The notes: generated by a model from the letters alone, not told the origin. 64,000 nucleotides of DNA from Burkholderiales bacterium Ga0077543 (GCA_001464055.1 LNET01000096.1:1-64000), one strand, 5' to 3'. Positions 50,392-60,600 are shown, counted from the first letter of the stretch. Numbers and translations: made by a program.

Positions 50392-50675
50392 CGCTGGGTC
50401 TCCTCGCGCAGGACCTCGCCGGTGCGGGCGTCCACGTAGAGTTCAACCCAGCGGTTCTGAGTGTTGCGGGCCTTGATCTCGTAGAGCTTGTCGCTCTTGC
50501 GCTCGACCTCTCGCACATCGCTGTAGCCTTGAGCCACGACGCGGTCGACAACCTGCTGGAAGTTCATGGCTGCGGGCGCCGGGGCCGGTGTCTGGGCGAA
50601 GGCAGCTGCGGTGGCGGTGGCCAGCACCAGGGCGGCCAGGGCTGGAGCCAGCCGTGAGGTCATGGATCGAAACAT
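50388..50675 (-). CDS. PepSY-domain periplasmic protein
   Basis: 95 residues from ATG 50675 (AAGGAA upstream). Signal peptide ending AAAFAQ, then a single PepSY unit: MNFQQVVDRVVAQGYSDVREVERKSDKLYEIKARNTQNRWVELYVDARTGEVLREE. Small PepSY proteins are usual companions of PhoP/QseB-type two-component systems and may feed back on the sensor. Divergent from the second PepSY gene across two response-regulator box pairs. Confidence 0.85.
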   Translation of the reverse strand: MFRSMTSRLAPALAALVLATATAAAFAQTPAPAPAAMNFQQVVDRVVAQGYSDVREVERKSDKLYEIKARNTQNRWVELYVDARTGEVLREETQR

Positions 50676-50727
50676 GGTGGTTCCTTGAAGTGAGTTGCGA
50701 ACGGAATGGATGTTGCTCAACCCCGCA

Positions 50728-50774
50728 TGAACGATCCATGAACGGCGCCCCAGGTCTTGTTCACGATCTGTTCA
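50728..50774. promoter_or_regulatory. Two head-to-head OmpR-family response-regulator boxes
   Basis: TGAAC-N6-TGAAC (50728-50743) and, 15 bases on, GTTCA-N6-GTTCA (50759-50774), the same direct repeat on the other strand. The 11-bp period is that of tandem OmpR/PhoB-type regulator dimers. The pairs point to the divergent PepSY genes, so one regulator (51226-51891) probably controls both directions. Confidence 0.65.
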
Positions 50775-50800
50775 TGCGGCAGCGGGCATGCTGCGTGGTG

Positions 50801-51229
50801 ATGCCTAAGCCGAATCGAAGCCTTGTCGCGCCCGGGATCGGCTTGCGTCGCCGCAGGGCGGCCGGCCTGCTGGCCGCCTGCTGTGTCGGCCTCGGTCTGG
50901 CGTGGCCCTTGGCACAAGCCGGGGGCGACGATGGTCAACGTGCGCGTGCCGCCCGTGAGCAAGGCCGGATCGTGCCGCTGGAGCAGCTCATCGCACAGGT
51001 GAGCCAGATCGTCCCCGGGCGGCTCTTGCAGGCCGAGCTCGATGATGACGATGGCCTGCTGGTCTACGAGCTGCGTTGGCAACTGGCCGACGGCCGCCGG
51101 CTGGAGATTGAGCTCGATGCGCGGGACGGCCGCTGGCTCAAGCTGAAGGGCCCCCGTCTGGAAACCGTGTTCAGGCCCGCCCCGCGCGACGCGGCATCCG
51201 GCACCGCCAAACAGGGAACCCAACGATGA
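50801..51229 (+). CDS. PepSY-like periplasmic protein
   Basis: 142 residues. Start at ATG 50801 rather than 50774, which lies inside the regulator box. Signal peptide (AAGLLAACCVGLGLAWPLAQA), then IVPLEQLIAQVSQIVPGRLLQAELDDDDGLLVYELRWQLADGRRLEIELDARDGRWLKLKG, a PepSY-type unit. Stop overlaps the response-regulator ATG by 4 bp, so it is the first gene of the PepSY-regulator-sensor operon. Likely a periplasmic modulator of the sensor. Confidence 0.8.
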   Translation: MPKPNRSLVAPGIGLRRRRAAGLLAACCVGLGLAWPLAQAGGDDGQRARAAREQGRIVPLEQLIAQVSQIVPGRLLQAELDDDDGLLVYELRWQLADGRRLEIELDARDGRWLKLKGPRLETVFRPAPRDAASGTAKQGTQR

Positions 51230-51891
51230 GGGTGCTGGTGGTCGAGGACGAGCGCCAGCTCGCTCTGCAACTGCAGGCTGCGCTGCAGGCCGCAGGCTTT
51301 GCGGTCGACCTGGCCGACAACGGCGTCGACGCCGAACACCTGGGCTCGGTCGAGACCTATGCGGCCGTCGTGCTGGACATCGGGCTGCCCCGGCGTGACG
51401 GCCTCACGGTGCTGGCGGCCTGGCGCCGCGCAGGAATGGACCGGCCCGTGCTGCTGCTGACAGCCCGGGCCAGCTGGCAGGAGAAGGTGCGCGGCATCGA
51501 CGCGGGTGCCGACGACTACCTCGCCAAGCCCTTCCAGATGGAGGAACTGGTGTCGCGCCTGCGCGCCCTGATCCGTCGCAGCGCCGGCCTGGCCAGCCCG
51601 GTGCTGTTGCACGGTGCCGTCGTGCTGGACACCCGTGCCTGCACGCTGGCCGTCGACGGCCGTCCCGTGCCACTGACGGGCCACGAGTACCGAGTGCTGG
51701 CCTACCTGATGCACCACCGGGGCCGGACCGTCGAGCGGGCGGAACTGGCCGAGCACGTATACAGCCAGGACGCCGACCGCGACAGCAACACGCTCGACGT
51801 GTTCGTGGCACGGCTGCGGCGCAAGTTGCCGCCGGACTGCATCGTCACTGTGCGGGGCCTGGGCTGGCGCATCGACGGGACCGCGGCTTGA
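51226..51891 (+). CDS. OmpR-family response regulator
   Basis: 221 residues. Receiver: acidic pair in VVEDERQLALQL, phospho-Asp in AAVVLDIGLPRRDG, T/K switch in LLLTARASWQEKVRGIDAGADDYLAKPFQMEELVSRLRALIRR. The winged helix follows (VPLTGHEYRVLAYLMHHRGRTVERAELAEHVYSQDADRDSNTLDVFVARLRRKL). PhoP/QseB-like. Likely binds the 11-bp-period repeats upstream of the PepSY genes. Overlaps the kinase TTG start (TTGA). Confidence 0.93.
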   Translation: MRVLVVEDERQLALQLQAALQAAGFAVDLADNGVDAEHLGSVETYAAVVLDIGLPRRDGLTVLAAWRRAGMDRPVLLLTARASWQEKVRGIDAGADDYLAKPFQMEELVSRLRALIRRSAGLASPVLLHGAVVLDTRACTLAVDGRPVPLTGHEYRVLAYLMHHRGRTVERAELAEHVYSQDADRDSNTLDVFVARLRRKLPPDCIVTVRGLGWRIDGTAA

Positions 51892-53294
51892 GCGAAGGGC
51901 CTCTCGTGCAGGGGTCGCTGCGCCGCCGCCTGCTGGCGGCAGCAGCGATGTGGATCACGCTGGCGCTGCTGCTGGTGGGGGTCCTGCTGGTGGTGCTGTT
52001 CCGGCATCACGCCGAGCAGGAGCTCGCCGCGCGGGCGGCCGGCCCGCTGGATGCCTTGGCGGCCGCACTGAGGGTCGCCCCTTCCACGCCGGCCGATGGG
52101 GGGCTCGCGCCCCGGTTGGGTTTGGCCGAGGAGCCCTCCGATGACGCCTTCAAGCGGCCCTACGGAGGCGCCTACTGGTGGGTCACCGAGGACCGGGCCA
52201 CGCCGCTGCGGTCGAGATCCTGGTGGGATGCGGAGCCGGCACCACAGCTCGCGAACGAGTTCGGTCAGCTGGTGGATGCGCGCATCGGCCGCTTCGAGCT
52301 CGTCGGCCCGCAGGCGCAGCCCCTGATCGTGTGGGCGCGGCGTGTCGAGCTGGCTGACTGGGAGCGGCCGCTCGTGGTGGCGGTGGCCTACGACACCACG
52401 CGGCTCGAGGGCGTCACGCGTGACTTTGCGCGCACGGTGGCCTGGGCATTGGGCGCCCTGGCCGTGGCGCTGTGGGCAGCCTCGTGGTGGCAGGTGCGGC
52501 TGGGCCTGGCGCCGATGCGGCGCCTGCAGCAGGCGCTGGCGGGCCTGCGTGCAGGTCGATCGATCCAGCTGGAGGGCCGATTCCCCGCCGAAGTGCAGCC
52601 CCTGGTGAACGAGCTGAATGCCCTGCTCGACGACAACGACCGGCTCGTGAAGCAGGCGCGCGAGCAGACCGGCAACCTCGCCCATGCCCTGAAAACTCCC
52701 TTGGCCGTTCTGAGCAACGCGTCGGCAGGCTGGCAAGGCGACGAAGGTGAGCGGCTGCGGGAGCAGCTGGCACGCATCGACCGCCAGGTCGAGCTGCAGC
52801 TGGCCCGCGCACGGGCCACCGCGGCCGGCACCCTGACCGCGCGGGATGCCGACCGCCGCGCCGATGCCGCTGCCGTGGTCGACAGCCTGCTGCACACGCT
52901 GCAGCACCTGCATGGTGAACGCGGCATCCGCGCCGTGCGGGTGGGAGATCTCTCGCCAGTGAGCTTGGCTGTGGAGTCCGACGTGCTGTATGAGCTGCTC
53001 GGTAACCTGCTCGACAACGCCTTCCGCTGGGCGCGATCCGAGGTGCGCGTCGCACTGGCGGTGGATACACACGCGCAGCGGCTGCGACTGGATATCGACG
53101 ACGATGGGCCGGGCATTCCCGAATTGCGGCGTGAAGAAGCCCTGCAGCGTGGTCGCCGGCTGGACGAGACGGAGCCGGGCAGCGGCCTGGGCCTGGCCAT
53201 TGCCGACGAGTTGGTGCGGCTGGGTGGGGGCAACCTGCAGCTGGCCGAAGCGCCGATGGGCGGGCTTCGCGTTAGCTTGGTGCTGCCTCTGTAG
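51888..53294 (+). CDS. PhoQ/QseC-like sensor histidine kinase
   Basis: 468 residues. First helix WITLALLLVGVLLVVLFRH, a periplasmic domain about 40-175 (WWVTEDRATPLRSRSWW, LIVWARRVELADWERPLVVAVAYD), second helix, HAMP, H box NLAHALKTPLAVL, N box ELLGNLLDNAFRWA, G1 DDDGPGIP, G2 GSGLGLAIADELVRLGGG. The absence of HExxN in favour of HALKTP is typical of the PhoQ/QseC group. TTG start in the overlap. The signal may be acid, metal or peptide, by family. Confidence 0.92.
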   Translation: MSEGPLVQGSLRRRLLAAAAMWITLALLLVGVLLVVLFRHHAEQELAARAAGPLDALAAALRVAPSTPADGGLAPRLGLAEEPSDDAFKRPYGGAYWWVTEDRATPLRSRSWWDAEPAPQLANEFGQLVDARIGRFELVGPQAQPLIVWARRVELADWERPLVVAVAYDTTRLEGVTRDFARTVAWALGALAVALWAASWWQVRLGLAPMRRLQQALAGLRAGRSIQLEGRFPAEVQPLVNELNALLDDNDRLVKQAREQTGNLAHALKTPLAVLSNASAGWQGDEGERLREQLARIDRQVELQLARARATAAGTLTARDADRRADAAAVVDSLLHTLQHLHGERGIRAVRVGDLSPVSLAVESDVLYELLGNLLDNAFRWARSEVRVALAVDTHAQRLRLDIDDDGPGIPELRREEALQRGRRLDETEPGSGLGLAIADELVRLGGGNLQLAEAPMGGLRVSLVLPL

Positions 53295-53498
53295 GTCGTC
53301 AGCCCCGCGGCTGCATCCCATTGGAGCTCCGGCGGCCAAGGTCTGGTCGGGTCGGTCAGCGTCGACCGATCATGATTGCCCAGGCTTCTCAAGAGCGGTC
53401 GCCTCGCTTGGTCAGCTTCTGGCCGGGAGCGTGAGGCGGGTGAGCCGCGAAGCGGACGTTGCCTGGCCGATAGGTTCAAGGATTTCGAGCGCACCACA

Positions 53499-55253
53499 CT
53501 AGGGTCGCGCCGCACCCGTCATCAAGTCCCCGATCGCCCGCACCGGCGCACTGCCGACGCTGAGGAACTGGTCATGGAAGGTCTTCAGGTCGAAGGCCGT
53601 GCCCAGCTGCGCCTGCCGCCTGGCGCGCAGGTCCAGGATGTCGGCGTAGCCCGAGAAGTAGGTCGTCAGCTGCACTTGCGACAGCCTGGCCCGGCGCCAC
53701 TTGTTGGCCGCCTCGGCCGGTTCCTGGAAGGCTTCGCGCTGCATCAGGTCCATGGCCTGGGCCTCGGTCATGCCGCGGGTATGGATGGCGATGTCGAGCA
53801 TGGCGTTGGTGACCACGCGCAGGTTCCACTTGCCATACATCAGCCACATCTCGGGCGCCTGGTCGCCCCAGCCCTGTTCCAGCATCATGCGTTCGGCGTA
53901 CACCGCCCAGCCCTCGACCATGGCGCCGTTGCGCAGCAGGGTCTTGGCCAGGCTGGGGGCCTTGTTGGCGTGCAGCAGCTGGGTGTAGTGGCCGGGGATG
54001 GCTTCGTGGATGTTCAGGATCTGCAGCACCCAGTGGTTGTACTCGCGCAGCAGGCTGGCGGCCGCTTCGGCGCTGAAGTCGTCCAGCGGCGTGACGTTGT
54101 AATAGGTGTTGGCGGTGGGGTTGAACGGCCCTGGCGCACTGATCGATGCGATGGCGCCGCCGCCGCGCATGTAGGGCGGCGTCTCGCGCACCACCAGCGG
54201 CCGCGTTTCGTCCTGCTCCAGCAGATTCTTGCGGCGCACGAACTCGGCCAGCAGCGGGATCTGGCGTCTGATCTCGGCCACGAACTGTTCGCGCGGCACA
54301 TGCTGCTGCGATAGATGCGCCACCATGCGGCCGATGCGTTCCAGCCGGTCGTCCGGCATCGGCTGGCCGGCAAGGTAGCGCGGCCAGAGTTCACGCGTGC
54401 GCAGGTCCATGTCGGCATGCAGGCGCTCCTTCTCGGCCGCGGCGCGGTCGTACAGCTGCGCGGCCGTCAGCGGCGACTGCACGTCGAAGCGGAACTTCTG
54501 TTCGTAGAGTTCCGCGCCGATGCGGAACGGGCGCTGCGCCGCCACCGTGCCCAACCAGGCCTGCCAGGATTCGATGGCAGCGCGTGCGGCGTCCAGGCGG
54601 GTGATGAACTCGGCCTGCTCGGCCGGGCTCAGGGCCGAGCCCGCCACGCGCGTGCGCAATGCCGGGCCCAGCAGCGTGAGCGCGCCGCGGCTTTGCGTCA
54701 GCGCCAGTTCCCGGTGCTCGGGCGTGGGGTTGTCGATGTTGCCGCGGGCTGCGGCGTAATAGGCCGGCACCCGGGCCAGCCGCGACGACACCGCGCGCAG
54801 GCGCTCGGCCTCGGGTGCATAGGGCGTGTTCAGCAACAGGCCGATGGGGCCGGCCACGCTGTAGCGCGCCGGGTTCCAGGCCCACTCGCGAAAGGTCTGC
54901 AACTGCCAGCGGGTGCTCTCGAAACGGTTCTTCAGCAGGCCGTGGTCGATGCGCTGTGCCGGGGGCAGCGTGGTGGGGTCGAAGCGCGCCAGCGTGGCCA
55001 GGCCGGCTTCGGCGAATGCCAGGTCGGCGGCGCGGCTGGCGGCGTCGGGCAGGGTGACTTCGCCAGCGCGGTCGTAGCGGCCGGCGCTGATGCTGGCCTC
55101 GGGCGACCGGTCCAGGCCGGCGAGCACGAGCCGCTCGGCGGTCTGTGCGAAACCTTCAGGGCTGCTGGACATCGGTGGCGATGTTGGGGTCTGGCAGGCC
55201 GCCAGCAGGCACACCAGTGCAAGTGCGGACAGTGGGCGCAGGAGCTTGCTCAT
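53499..55253 (-). CDS. DUF885 metallopeptidase-like lipoprotein
   Basis: 584 residues. Lipobox LLAAC. The DUF885 catalytic block NIHEAIPGHYTQLLHANK (HExxxGH) and EGWAVYAERMMLEQGW (third ligand region) match this large, probably zinc-dependent peptidase family; ARFDPTTLPPAQRIDHGLLKNRFES is the usual N-terminal helix. Likely a periplasmic carboxypeptidase-type enzyme; the substrate is unknown. Convergent with the two-component operon (204 bp apart, no gene between). Confidence 0.88.
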   Translation of the reverse strand: MSKLLRPLSALALVCLLAACQTPTSPPMSSSPEGFAQTAERLVLAGLDRSPEASISAGRYDRAGEVTLPDAASRAADLAFAEAGLATLARFDPTTLPPAQRIDHGLLKNRFESTRWQLQTFREWAWNPARYSVAGPIGLLLNTPYAPEAERLRAVSSRLARVPAYYAAARGNIDNPTPEHRELALTQSRGALTLLGPALRTRVAGSALSPAEQAEFITRLDAARAAIESWQAWLGTVAAQRPFRIGAELYEQKFRFDVQSPLTAAQLYDRAAAEKERLHADMDLRTRELWPRYLAGQPMPDDRLERIGRMVAHLSQQHVPREQFVAEIRRQIPLLAEFVRRKNLLEQDETRPLVVRETPPYMRGGGAIASISAPGPFNPTANTYYNVTPLDDFSAEAAASLLREYNHWVLQILNIHEAIPGHYTQLLHANKAPSLAKTLLRNGAMVEGWAVYAERMMLEQGWGDQAPEMWLMYGKWNLRVVTNAMLDIAIHTRGMTEAQAMDLMQREAFQEPAEAANKWRRARLSQVQLTTYFSGYADILDLRARRQAQLGTAFDLKTFHDQFLSVGSAPVRAIGDLMTGAARP

Positions 55254-55400
55254 CGGGTGGCCGTGGCTGTGGACATTCAGCCATGCTACCGGCAGGCGCG
55301 CCCCGCAAGCCCGCGCCAGCTTGCCGGTTGCATCGGCAAGGCCAGCAGGTCGGCGCCGGACACGGCATCATCCCGGCCTTTCCACGATCACGGAGTCAAC

Positions 55401-55619
55401 ATGACCGACGACCCGCGCTGCTGTGGCAGCGGCATGTGCATCATCGACGGGCAGGGGCGCTGCTGGTGCGGGCAACAGTGGGACGGGCAGAAGATGTGCA
55501 GGCCGCCACTGGTTTCGCCAGCGCCCGACGCGGCGGCCAGCTTGAGGACTGCCGACGGATCCGAGGGCCACTGGCAGCGGGCTGAAGCCGGATCATCTCC
55601 GCCGAAGACTGGCGGCTGA
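55401..55619 (+). CDS. Small Cys-rich protein
   Basis: 72 residues, conserved-looking head DPRCCGSGMCIIDGQGRCWCGQQWDGQKMCRPP with six Cys in CC-x4-C-x8-C-x-C pattern, probably a metal or Fe-S site, and a Pro/Ser-rich tail. CGGAG lies 6 bases before the ATG at 55401. Similar short proteins occur in other Burkholderiales genomes by recollection; no function known. No operon partner. Confidence 0.65.
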   Translation: MTDDPRCCGSGMCIIDGQGRCWCGQQWDGQKMCRPPLVSPAPDAAASLRTADGSEGHWQRAEAGSSPPKTGG

Positions 55620-55665
55620 GCAGCGGCGGTGACTGCGCCAGCGTCGCGCCAGGCCGGAGGCCTTG

Positions 55666-56301
55666 CTAGGCCGCCTTTGGCTCGGGCAGGCCCGCCAGCC
55701 CGGCCAGGTAGATGTCCAGCACACGCGCGCCCACGCGCTTCAGGTCGAAGCTGTCGGGCTTGAGCAGCCAGTTCTGCAACAGGCCGTCGACCAGGGCGTG
55801 CAGGCCCAGGGCCACCTGTTTCACCGGAATCGTCGACCTGACCTGCCCGGCCCGGCGTGCTGCGGTCAGTGCCCGTTCGAGCATCGCGACATGGTCGGCC
55901 TGCCACTGCAGCCTGCGTTCACGCACCAAGGCCAGTTCGCCGTTGTATTCGATCATCTGCGTGGCGATGCTGAAGACGCGCCGAACCTGCTCGTCGCCTT
56001 GAGTGCGGTCCAGCAGGAAGGCCAGGTGCTCGCGCAGGCGCTGAACCGCCATTGCGGCAGGTGCGTTGTCCACGGCCTCGCTCGTCTCGTCGAAGGGCAT
56101 GCGCACCCGTTCGATCATGGCGTTGAACAGGTCGGCCTTGCCCTCGAAGTGCCAGTAGACGGCGCCCCGGGTCACGCCTGCGGCTTCGGCAATGTCCTGC
56201 AACGAGGTGCCCGCGACGCCATGCAACTGGAACAGTCGCTCAGCCGCGTCGAGGATGCTGCTGCGGGTGAGCTCGGCTTCTTCCTTCGTTTTTCTGACCA
56301 T
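55666..56301 (-). CDS. TetR regulator of the RND pump (AcrR/TtgR type)
   Basis: 211 residues. MVRKTKEEAELTRSSILDAAERLFQLHGVAGTSLQDIAEAAGVTRGAVYWHFEGKADLFNAMIERV is the AcrR/TtgR/MexZ DNA-binding domain; GAVYWHFxxKADLF is characteristic. The ligand domain is typical TetR_C. Divergent from the RND operon. Its start codon lies inside a 26-bp palindrome and a -10 (TAGAAT on the minus strand) is 6 bases before the ATG, so its mRNA may be leaderless. Confidence 0.92.
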   Translation of the reverse strand: MVRKTKEEAELTRSSILDAAERLFQLHGVAGTSLQDIAEAAGVTRGAVYWHFEGKADLFNAMIERVRMPFDETSEAVDNAPAAMAVQRLREHLAFLLDRTQGDEQVRRVFSIATQMIEYNGELALVRERRLQWQADHVAMLERALTAARRAGQVRSTIPVKQVALGLHALVDGLLQNWLLKPDSFDLKRVGARVLDIYLAGLAGLPEPKAA

Positions 56302-56325
56302 ACATACATTCTAGACTGTATGTAT
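56300..56325. promoter_or_regulatory. Operator of the RND pump regulator
   Basis: ATACATACA-N8-TGTATGTAT, perfect 9-bp arms around TTCTAGAC, very close to known TtgR/AcrR/MtrR-type operators. On the plus strand TATACT (56323-56328) can serve as -10 for the pump operon. The operator overlaps both promoters and the tetR start codon. Confidence 0.75.
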
Positions 56326-56394
56326 ACTGTTTCGTATCGGTAGTGGCCCGATGCCGGCACATCGCGCCGTCAGGTCCACCCCAGAAAGTGCTCC

Positions 56395-57654
56395 ATGATT
56401 CCCAGTCTGTTGTTCGGGTGCCGCCGGCCGGCCGCATCGTCGGTGGTGGTTGTTCTTGCAAGCCTGATGTTGCTGTCTGCCTGCAGCGACCCTGTATCTT
56501 CTGCAGGCGCCGCCGGTGCCGGGGCTGGTGGCAGCCCACCACCACCGCCGCCGGTCGGCGTGCTGACGATGGCGCCGCAGACCGTGAGCCTGCTGAGCGA
56601 ATTGCCGGGTCGCGTCGAACCGCTTCGAACGGCACAGGTCAGGGCCCGCGTGAATGGCGTCGTCTTGAAGCGCCAGTTCGCCGAAGGGGCCGTCGTGCGC
56701 GCCGGCCAGCCGCTGTTCCTGATCGACCCGGCCCCCTATGTCGCCGCTGTCGACAGCGCACAGGCCCAGGTGGCGCGGGCTCAGGCCGGCCTGGCGCAGG
56801 CCAGTGCCACGGCCGAGCGCTACAAGCCGCTGGCCGAGGCCCGCGCCATCAGCCAGCAGGACTTCGTCAACGCCCAGGCCGCGGAAAAGGCCGCCGCAGC
56901 CGACGTCGCGGCCGCCCAGGCCGCGTTGCGCAGCGCCCGCATCAACCTGGGTTACGCACAGGTCACGGCACCGATTGCCGGCCGCATTGGCCGCGCACTC
57001 GTCACCGAAGGCGCCCTGGTGAGCGCGGCCGAAGCCACGCAGCTGGCGCTGATCCAGCAGACGAGCACCGTCTATGTCAACTTCACCCAGTCCAGCGGCG
57101 AGGTGCTGCGTCTGCGCCGGGCCGTGGCGAACAACGAGCTTCAACGTGTCGGTGGCCAGGCCGTGGCCGTGAGCGTGGTGCTCGAAGACGGCAGCGTGCT
57201 GCCGCAGCCTGGCAAGCTGCTGTTCAGCGACCTGAGTGTCGACCCGACCTCGGGCCAGGTCACGCTGCGGGCCGAGGTGCCCAATGCCGATGGCCTGCTG
57301 CTGCCAGGCCAGTTCGTGCGCGTGCGCCTGGCGCAGGCCGAACTGCCCGGTGGGTTCCTGGTGCCGCAGCAGGCGGTGACGCGTACCCAGCAGGGCGACA
57401 CGGTGCTGGTGGTCGGCGAAGGCAACAAGCCTGCGCCGCGGCAGGTGAACATCCGGTCGGGCCAGAGTGGCCAATGGGTCGTCACCGGCGGCTTGAAGGC
57501 CGGCGACAAGGTCATCGTCGACGGCTTCCAGAAGATGTTCGTGCCGGGCGCACCGGTCACGCCCGTGCCCTGGCAGCCCGTGGCGGCGCAGGCGCCGGCT
57601 TCCGCGGCAGCAGCCAGTCCGGCAGCTTCGGTGGCTTCGGCCGTCGGCCGCTGA
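56395..57654 (+). CDS. RND efflux periplasmic adaptor (AcrA/MexA type)
   Basis: 419 residues, lipobox LLSAC. Adaptor layout: PGRVEPLRTAQVRARVNGVVLKRQFAEGAVVRAGQPLFLIDPAPYVAAV (barrel-sandwich), alpha-hairpin about 100-190 (QVARAQAGLAQASATAERYKPLAEARAISQQDFV), INLGYAQVTAPIAGRIGRALVTEGALVS, VYVNFTQSSGEVL, and the membrane-proximal part. Links the pump to the outer-membrane factor. First gene of a three-gene operon. Confidence 0.94.
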   Translation: MIPSLLFGCRRPAASSVVVVLASLMLLSACSDPVSSAGAAGAGAGGSPPPPPPVGVLTMAPQTVSLLSELPGRVEPLRTAQVRARVNGVVLKRQFAEGAVVRAGQPLFLIDPAPYVAAVDSAQAQVARAQAGLAQASATAERYKPLAEARAISQQDFVNAQAAEKAAAADVAAAQAALRSARINLGYAQVTAPIAGRIGRALVTEGALVSAAEATQLALIQQTSTVYVNFTQSSGEVLRLRRAVANNELQRVGGQAVAVSVVLEDGSVLPQPGKLLFSDLSVDPTSGQVTLRAEVPNADGLLLPGQFVRVRLAQAELPGGFLVPQQAVTRTQQGDTVLVVGEGNKPAPRQVNIRSGQSGQWVVTGGLKAGDKVIVDGFQKMFVPGAPVTPVPWQPVAAQAPASAAAASPAASVASAVGR

Positions 57655-57669
57655 GCGGCGACCTCCATC

Positions 57670-60600
57670 ATGGCCCGCTTCTTCATCGACCGCCCCATCT
57701 TCGCCTGGGTCATCGCGCTCTTCATCCTGGTGCTGGGTGGCGTGTCCATCACCCAGCTGCCGGTGTCGCAGTACCCGCCCGTGGCGCCGCCCTCCATCGT
57801 CATCACCGCGGTCTATCCGGGGGCCTCGGCCCGGGTGCTGGAAGACAGCGTGCTGGCCATCGTCGAACAGGAAATGAACGGTGCCCCGGGCCTGATCTAC
57901 GTCGAAAGCGTGGCTCAGGCCAACGGCAGCGGCAGCATCACGCTGAGTTTCGAGCCCGGCACCAATGCCGACCTGGCCCAGGTGGAAGTGCAGAACCGCC
58001 TGGGCCGTGCCACGCCGCGCCTGCCGGCCGTGGTGCAGCAGCAAGGCGTGCGCGTCGACAAGGCGCGGGCCAACTTCCTGCTGTTCGCGATCCTCACCTC
58101 GACCGACCCGAACTACGACCCCATCGCCCTGGGCGACTACGCCGCGCGCAATGTGCTGCCCGAACTTCAGCGCGTTCCCGGCGTCGGACAGGCGCAGCTG
58201 TTCGGTACCGAACGTGCCATGCGCATCTGGATCGATCCGGCCAAGCTGCAGGGCTTCAGCCTGAGCGCAGCCGACGTCAACGCCGCCATACGCGCCCAGA
58301 ACGCCCAGGTGCCGGCCGGCAGCATCGGTGAACTGCCCAACGTTGCCGGGCAGGGCATCGCGGCCACGGTGGTGGTGAATGGCCAGCTCGGCACGATCGA
58401 GGAGTTCGGCAACATCACGCTGCGCGCCAACACCGACGGGTCGACCGTGCGCCTGCGCGACGTTGCGCGCATCGAGCTGGGGGCGCAGAGCTATGCCACT
58501 TCGGCGCGCCTGAACGGCAAGCCTTCGACCGGCATCGGCGTGCAGTTGGCACCCACCGGCAATGCGCTGGCCACGGCCGGTGCGGTGAAGGCGAAGATGG
58601 AGGAGCTCGAGCGCTTCTTCCCCGCGGGCATGAGCTACGCCATTCCCTACGACAGCTCCCGCTTCGTGCAGATCTCGATCACCCAGGTCGTGATCACCCT
58701 GCTGGAGGCCGTGGCGCTGGTGTTCCTGGTGATGTACCTGTTCCTGCAGAACTTCCGCTACACCATCATTCCCACCATCGTCGTGCCGGTGGCCCTGCTG
58801 GGGACCTTTGGCGTGCTGCTGGCGCTGGGCTTCTCGATCAACGTGCTGACGATGTTCGGCATGGTGCTGGTCATCGGCATCGTCGTCGACGACGCCATCG
58901 TCGTGGTCGAGAACGTCGAGCGCATCATGTCCGAGGAGGGCTTGCCGCCGCTGGAAGCCACGAAGAAGGCGATGGGGCAGATTTCCGGGGCCATCATCGG
59001 CATCACGGTGGTGCTGATCGCGGTGTTCGTGCCGCTGGCCTTCTTCGCCGGGTCGGTGGGCAACATCTACCGTCAGTTCAGCGCGGTGATGGTGGCGTCG
59101 ATCGCGCTGTCGGCGCTGATGGCGCTTTCATTGACGCCTGCGCTGTGCGCCACCCTGCTCAAGCCCATCCCGAAAGGCGAGCACCGCGAACGCAAGGGCT
59201 TCTTCGGCATGTTCAACCGCTTCTTCAAGCGCACGGCGCGCGGCTATGAAGGCGTGGTCGGGGGCATGCTGCAGCGAACCGGCCGCTATCTCGTCATTTA
59301 CCTCGTGATCATCGGCGCCGTGGCCTGGGTCTACAACCGTCTGCCAGGCTCGTTCCTGCCGGCCGAAGACCAGGGCAACCTCATCGTCAGCATCCAGTTG
59401 CCACCCGGCGCGACGCAGGAACGCGCACGCGCGGTCATCGAGCAGGTCGAGGGCTTCATCCTGAAACAGCCCGAAGTGCAGAGCATGGTCGCCGTGCTGG
59501 GCTTCAGCTTCAGCGGTCAGGGTCAGAATGCCGCGCTGGCTTTCGTGACACTGAAGGACTGGGGCGAAAGGCCCGAGCCCGAGAACAGCGCCCAGGCGCT
59601 GGCCGGTCGCGCCTTCGGCGCGCTGTCGGGCATCCGCGACGCCTTCATCTTCCCGCTGAGCCCGCCCCCCATTCCCGAACTCGGCCAGGCCTCGGGCTTC
59701 AATTTCCGCCTGCAGGACCGCGCCGGCAAGGGCCGCGAAGCGCTGGTGGCGGCGCGCAACCAGATGCTGGGCATGGCGGCGCAGAGCAAGATCCTGGCGC
59801 AGGTGCGGCCCGATGGCCTGGAAGACGCACCGCAACTGCAGATCGACATCGACCGGGACAAGGCCGCTGCCCTGGGCGTGCCTTTCGAGAGCATCAGCGC
59901 GGCCATCGGCACGGCCCTGGGTTCCAGCTACATCAACGACTTTCCCAGCCAGGGCCGCCTGCAGCGGGTGGTGGTGCAGGCCGATGCACCGGCCCGCATG
60001 CAGGCCGAAGACCTGTTGCGCCTGAACGCCAGCAACAACCGGGGTCAGCCGGTGCCGCTGTCGGCCTTCGCCAGCACGCGCTGGGTCACGGGGGCGATGC
60101 AGACGGTGCGCTACAACGGCTACCCGGCGATGCGCATCGGTGGCAGTGCCGCGCCGGGCTACAGCACGGGCGACGCCATCGCCGAGATGGAACGCCTGGC
60201 AGCGCAGTTGCCCGCGGGCTTCGGCTACGAATGGACCGGCATCACGCGCGAGGAGAAGATCGCCGGCAACCAGGCCCTGGTACTGTACGGTTTCGCCATC
60301 CTGGCGGTGTTCCTGTGCCTGGCAGCGCTGTACGAGAGCTGGAGCGTCCCGGTTTCCGTGATCCTGGTCGTGCCGCTGGGCGTGCTGGGGGTGGTGCTGG
60401 CCACACTGATGCGCGGCTACAGCAACGATGTCTATTTCCAGGTGGGACTGATCACCATCATCGGCCTGTCCGCGAAGAACGCCATCCTGATCATCGAGTT
60501 CGCGAAAGACCTGCAGGCCCAGGGCCGGACCGCGGTCGAAGCGGCCCTGGAAGCCGCGCAGCTGCGCTTCCGCCCGATCGTGATGACCTCGCTGGCCTTC

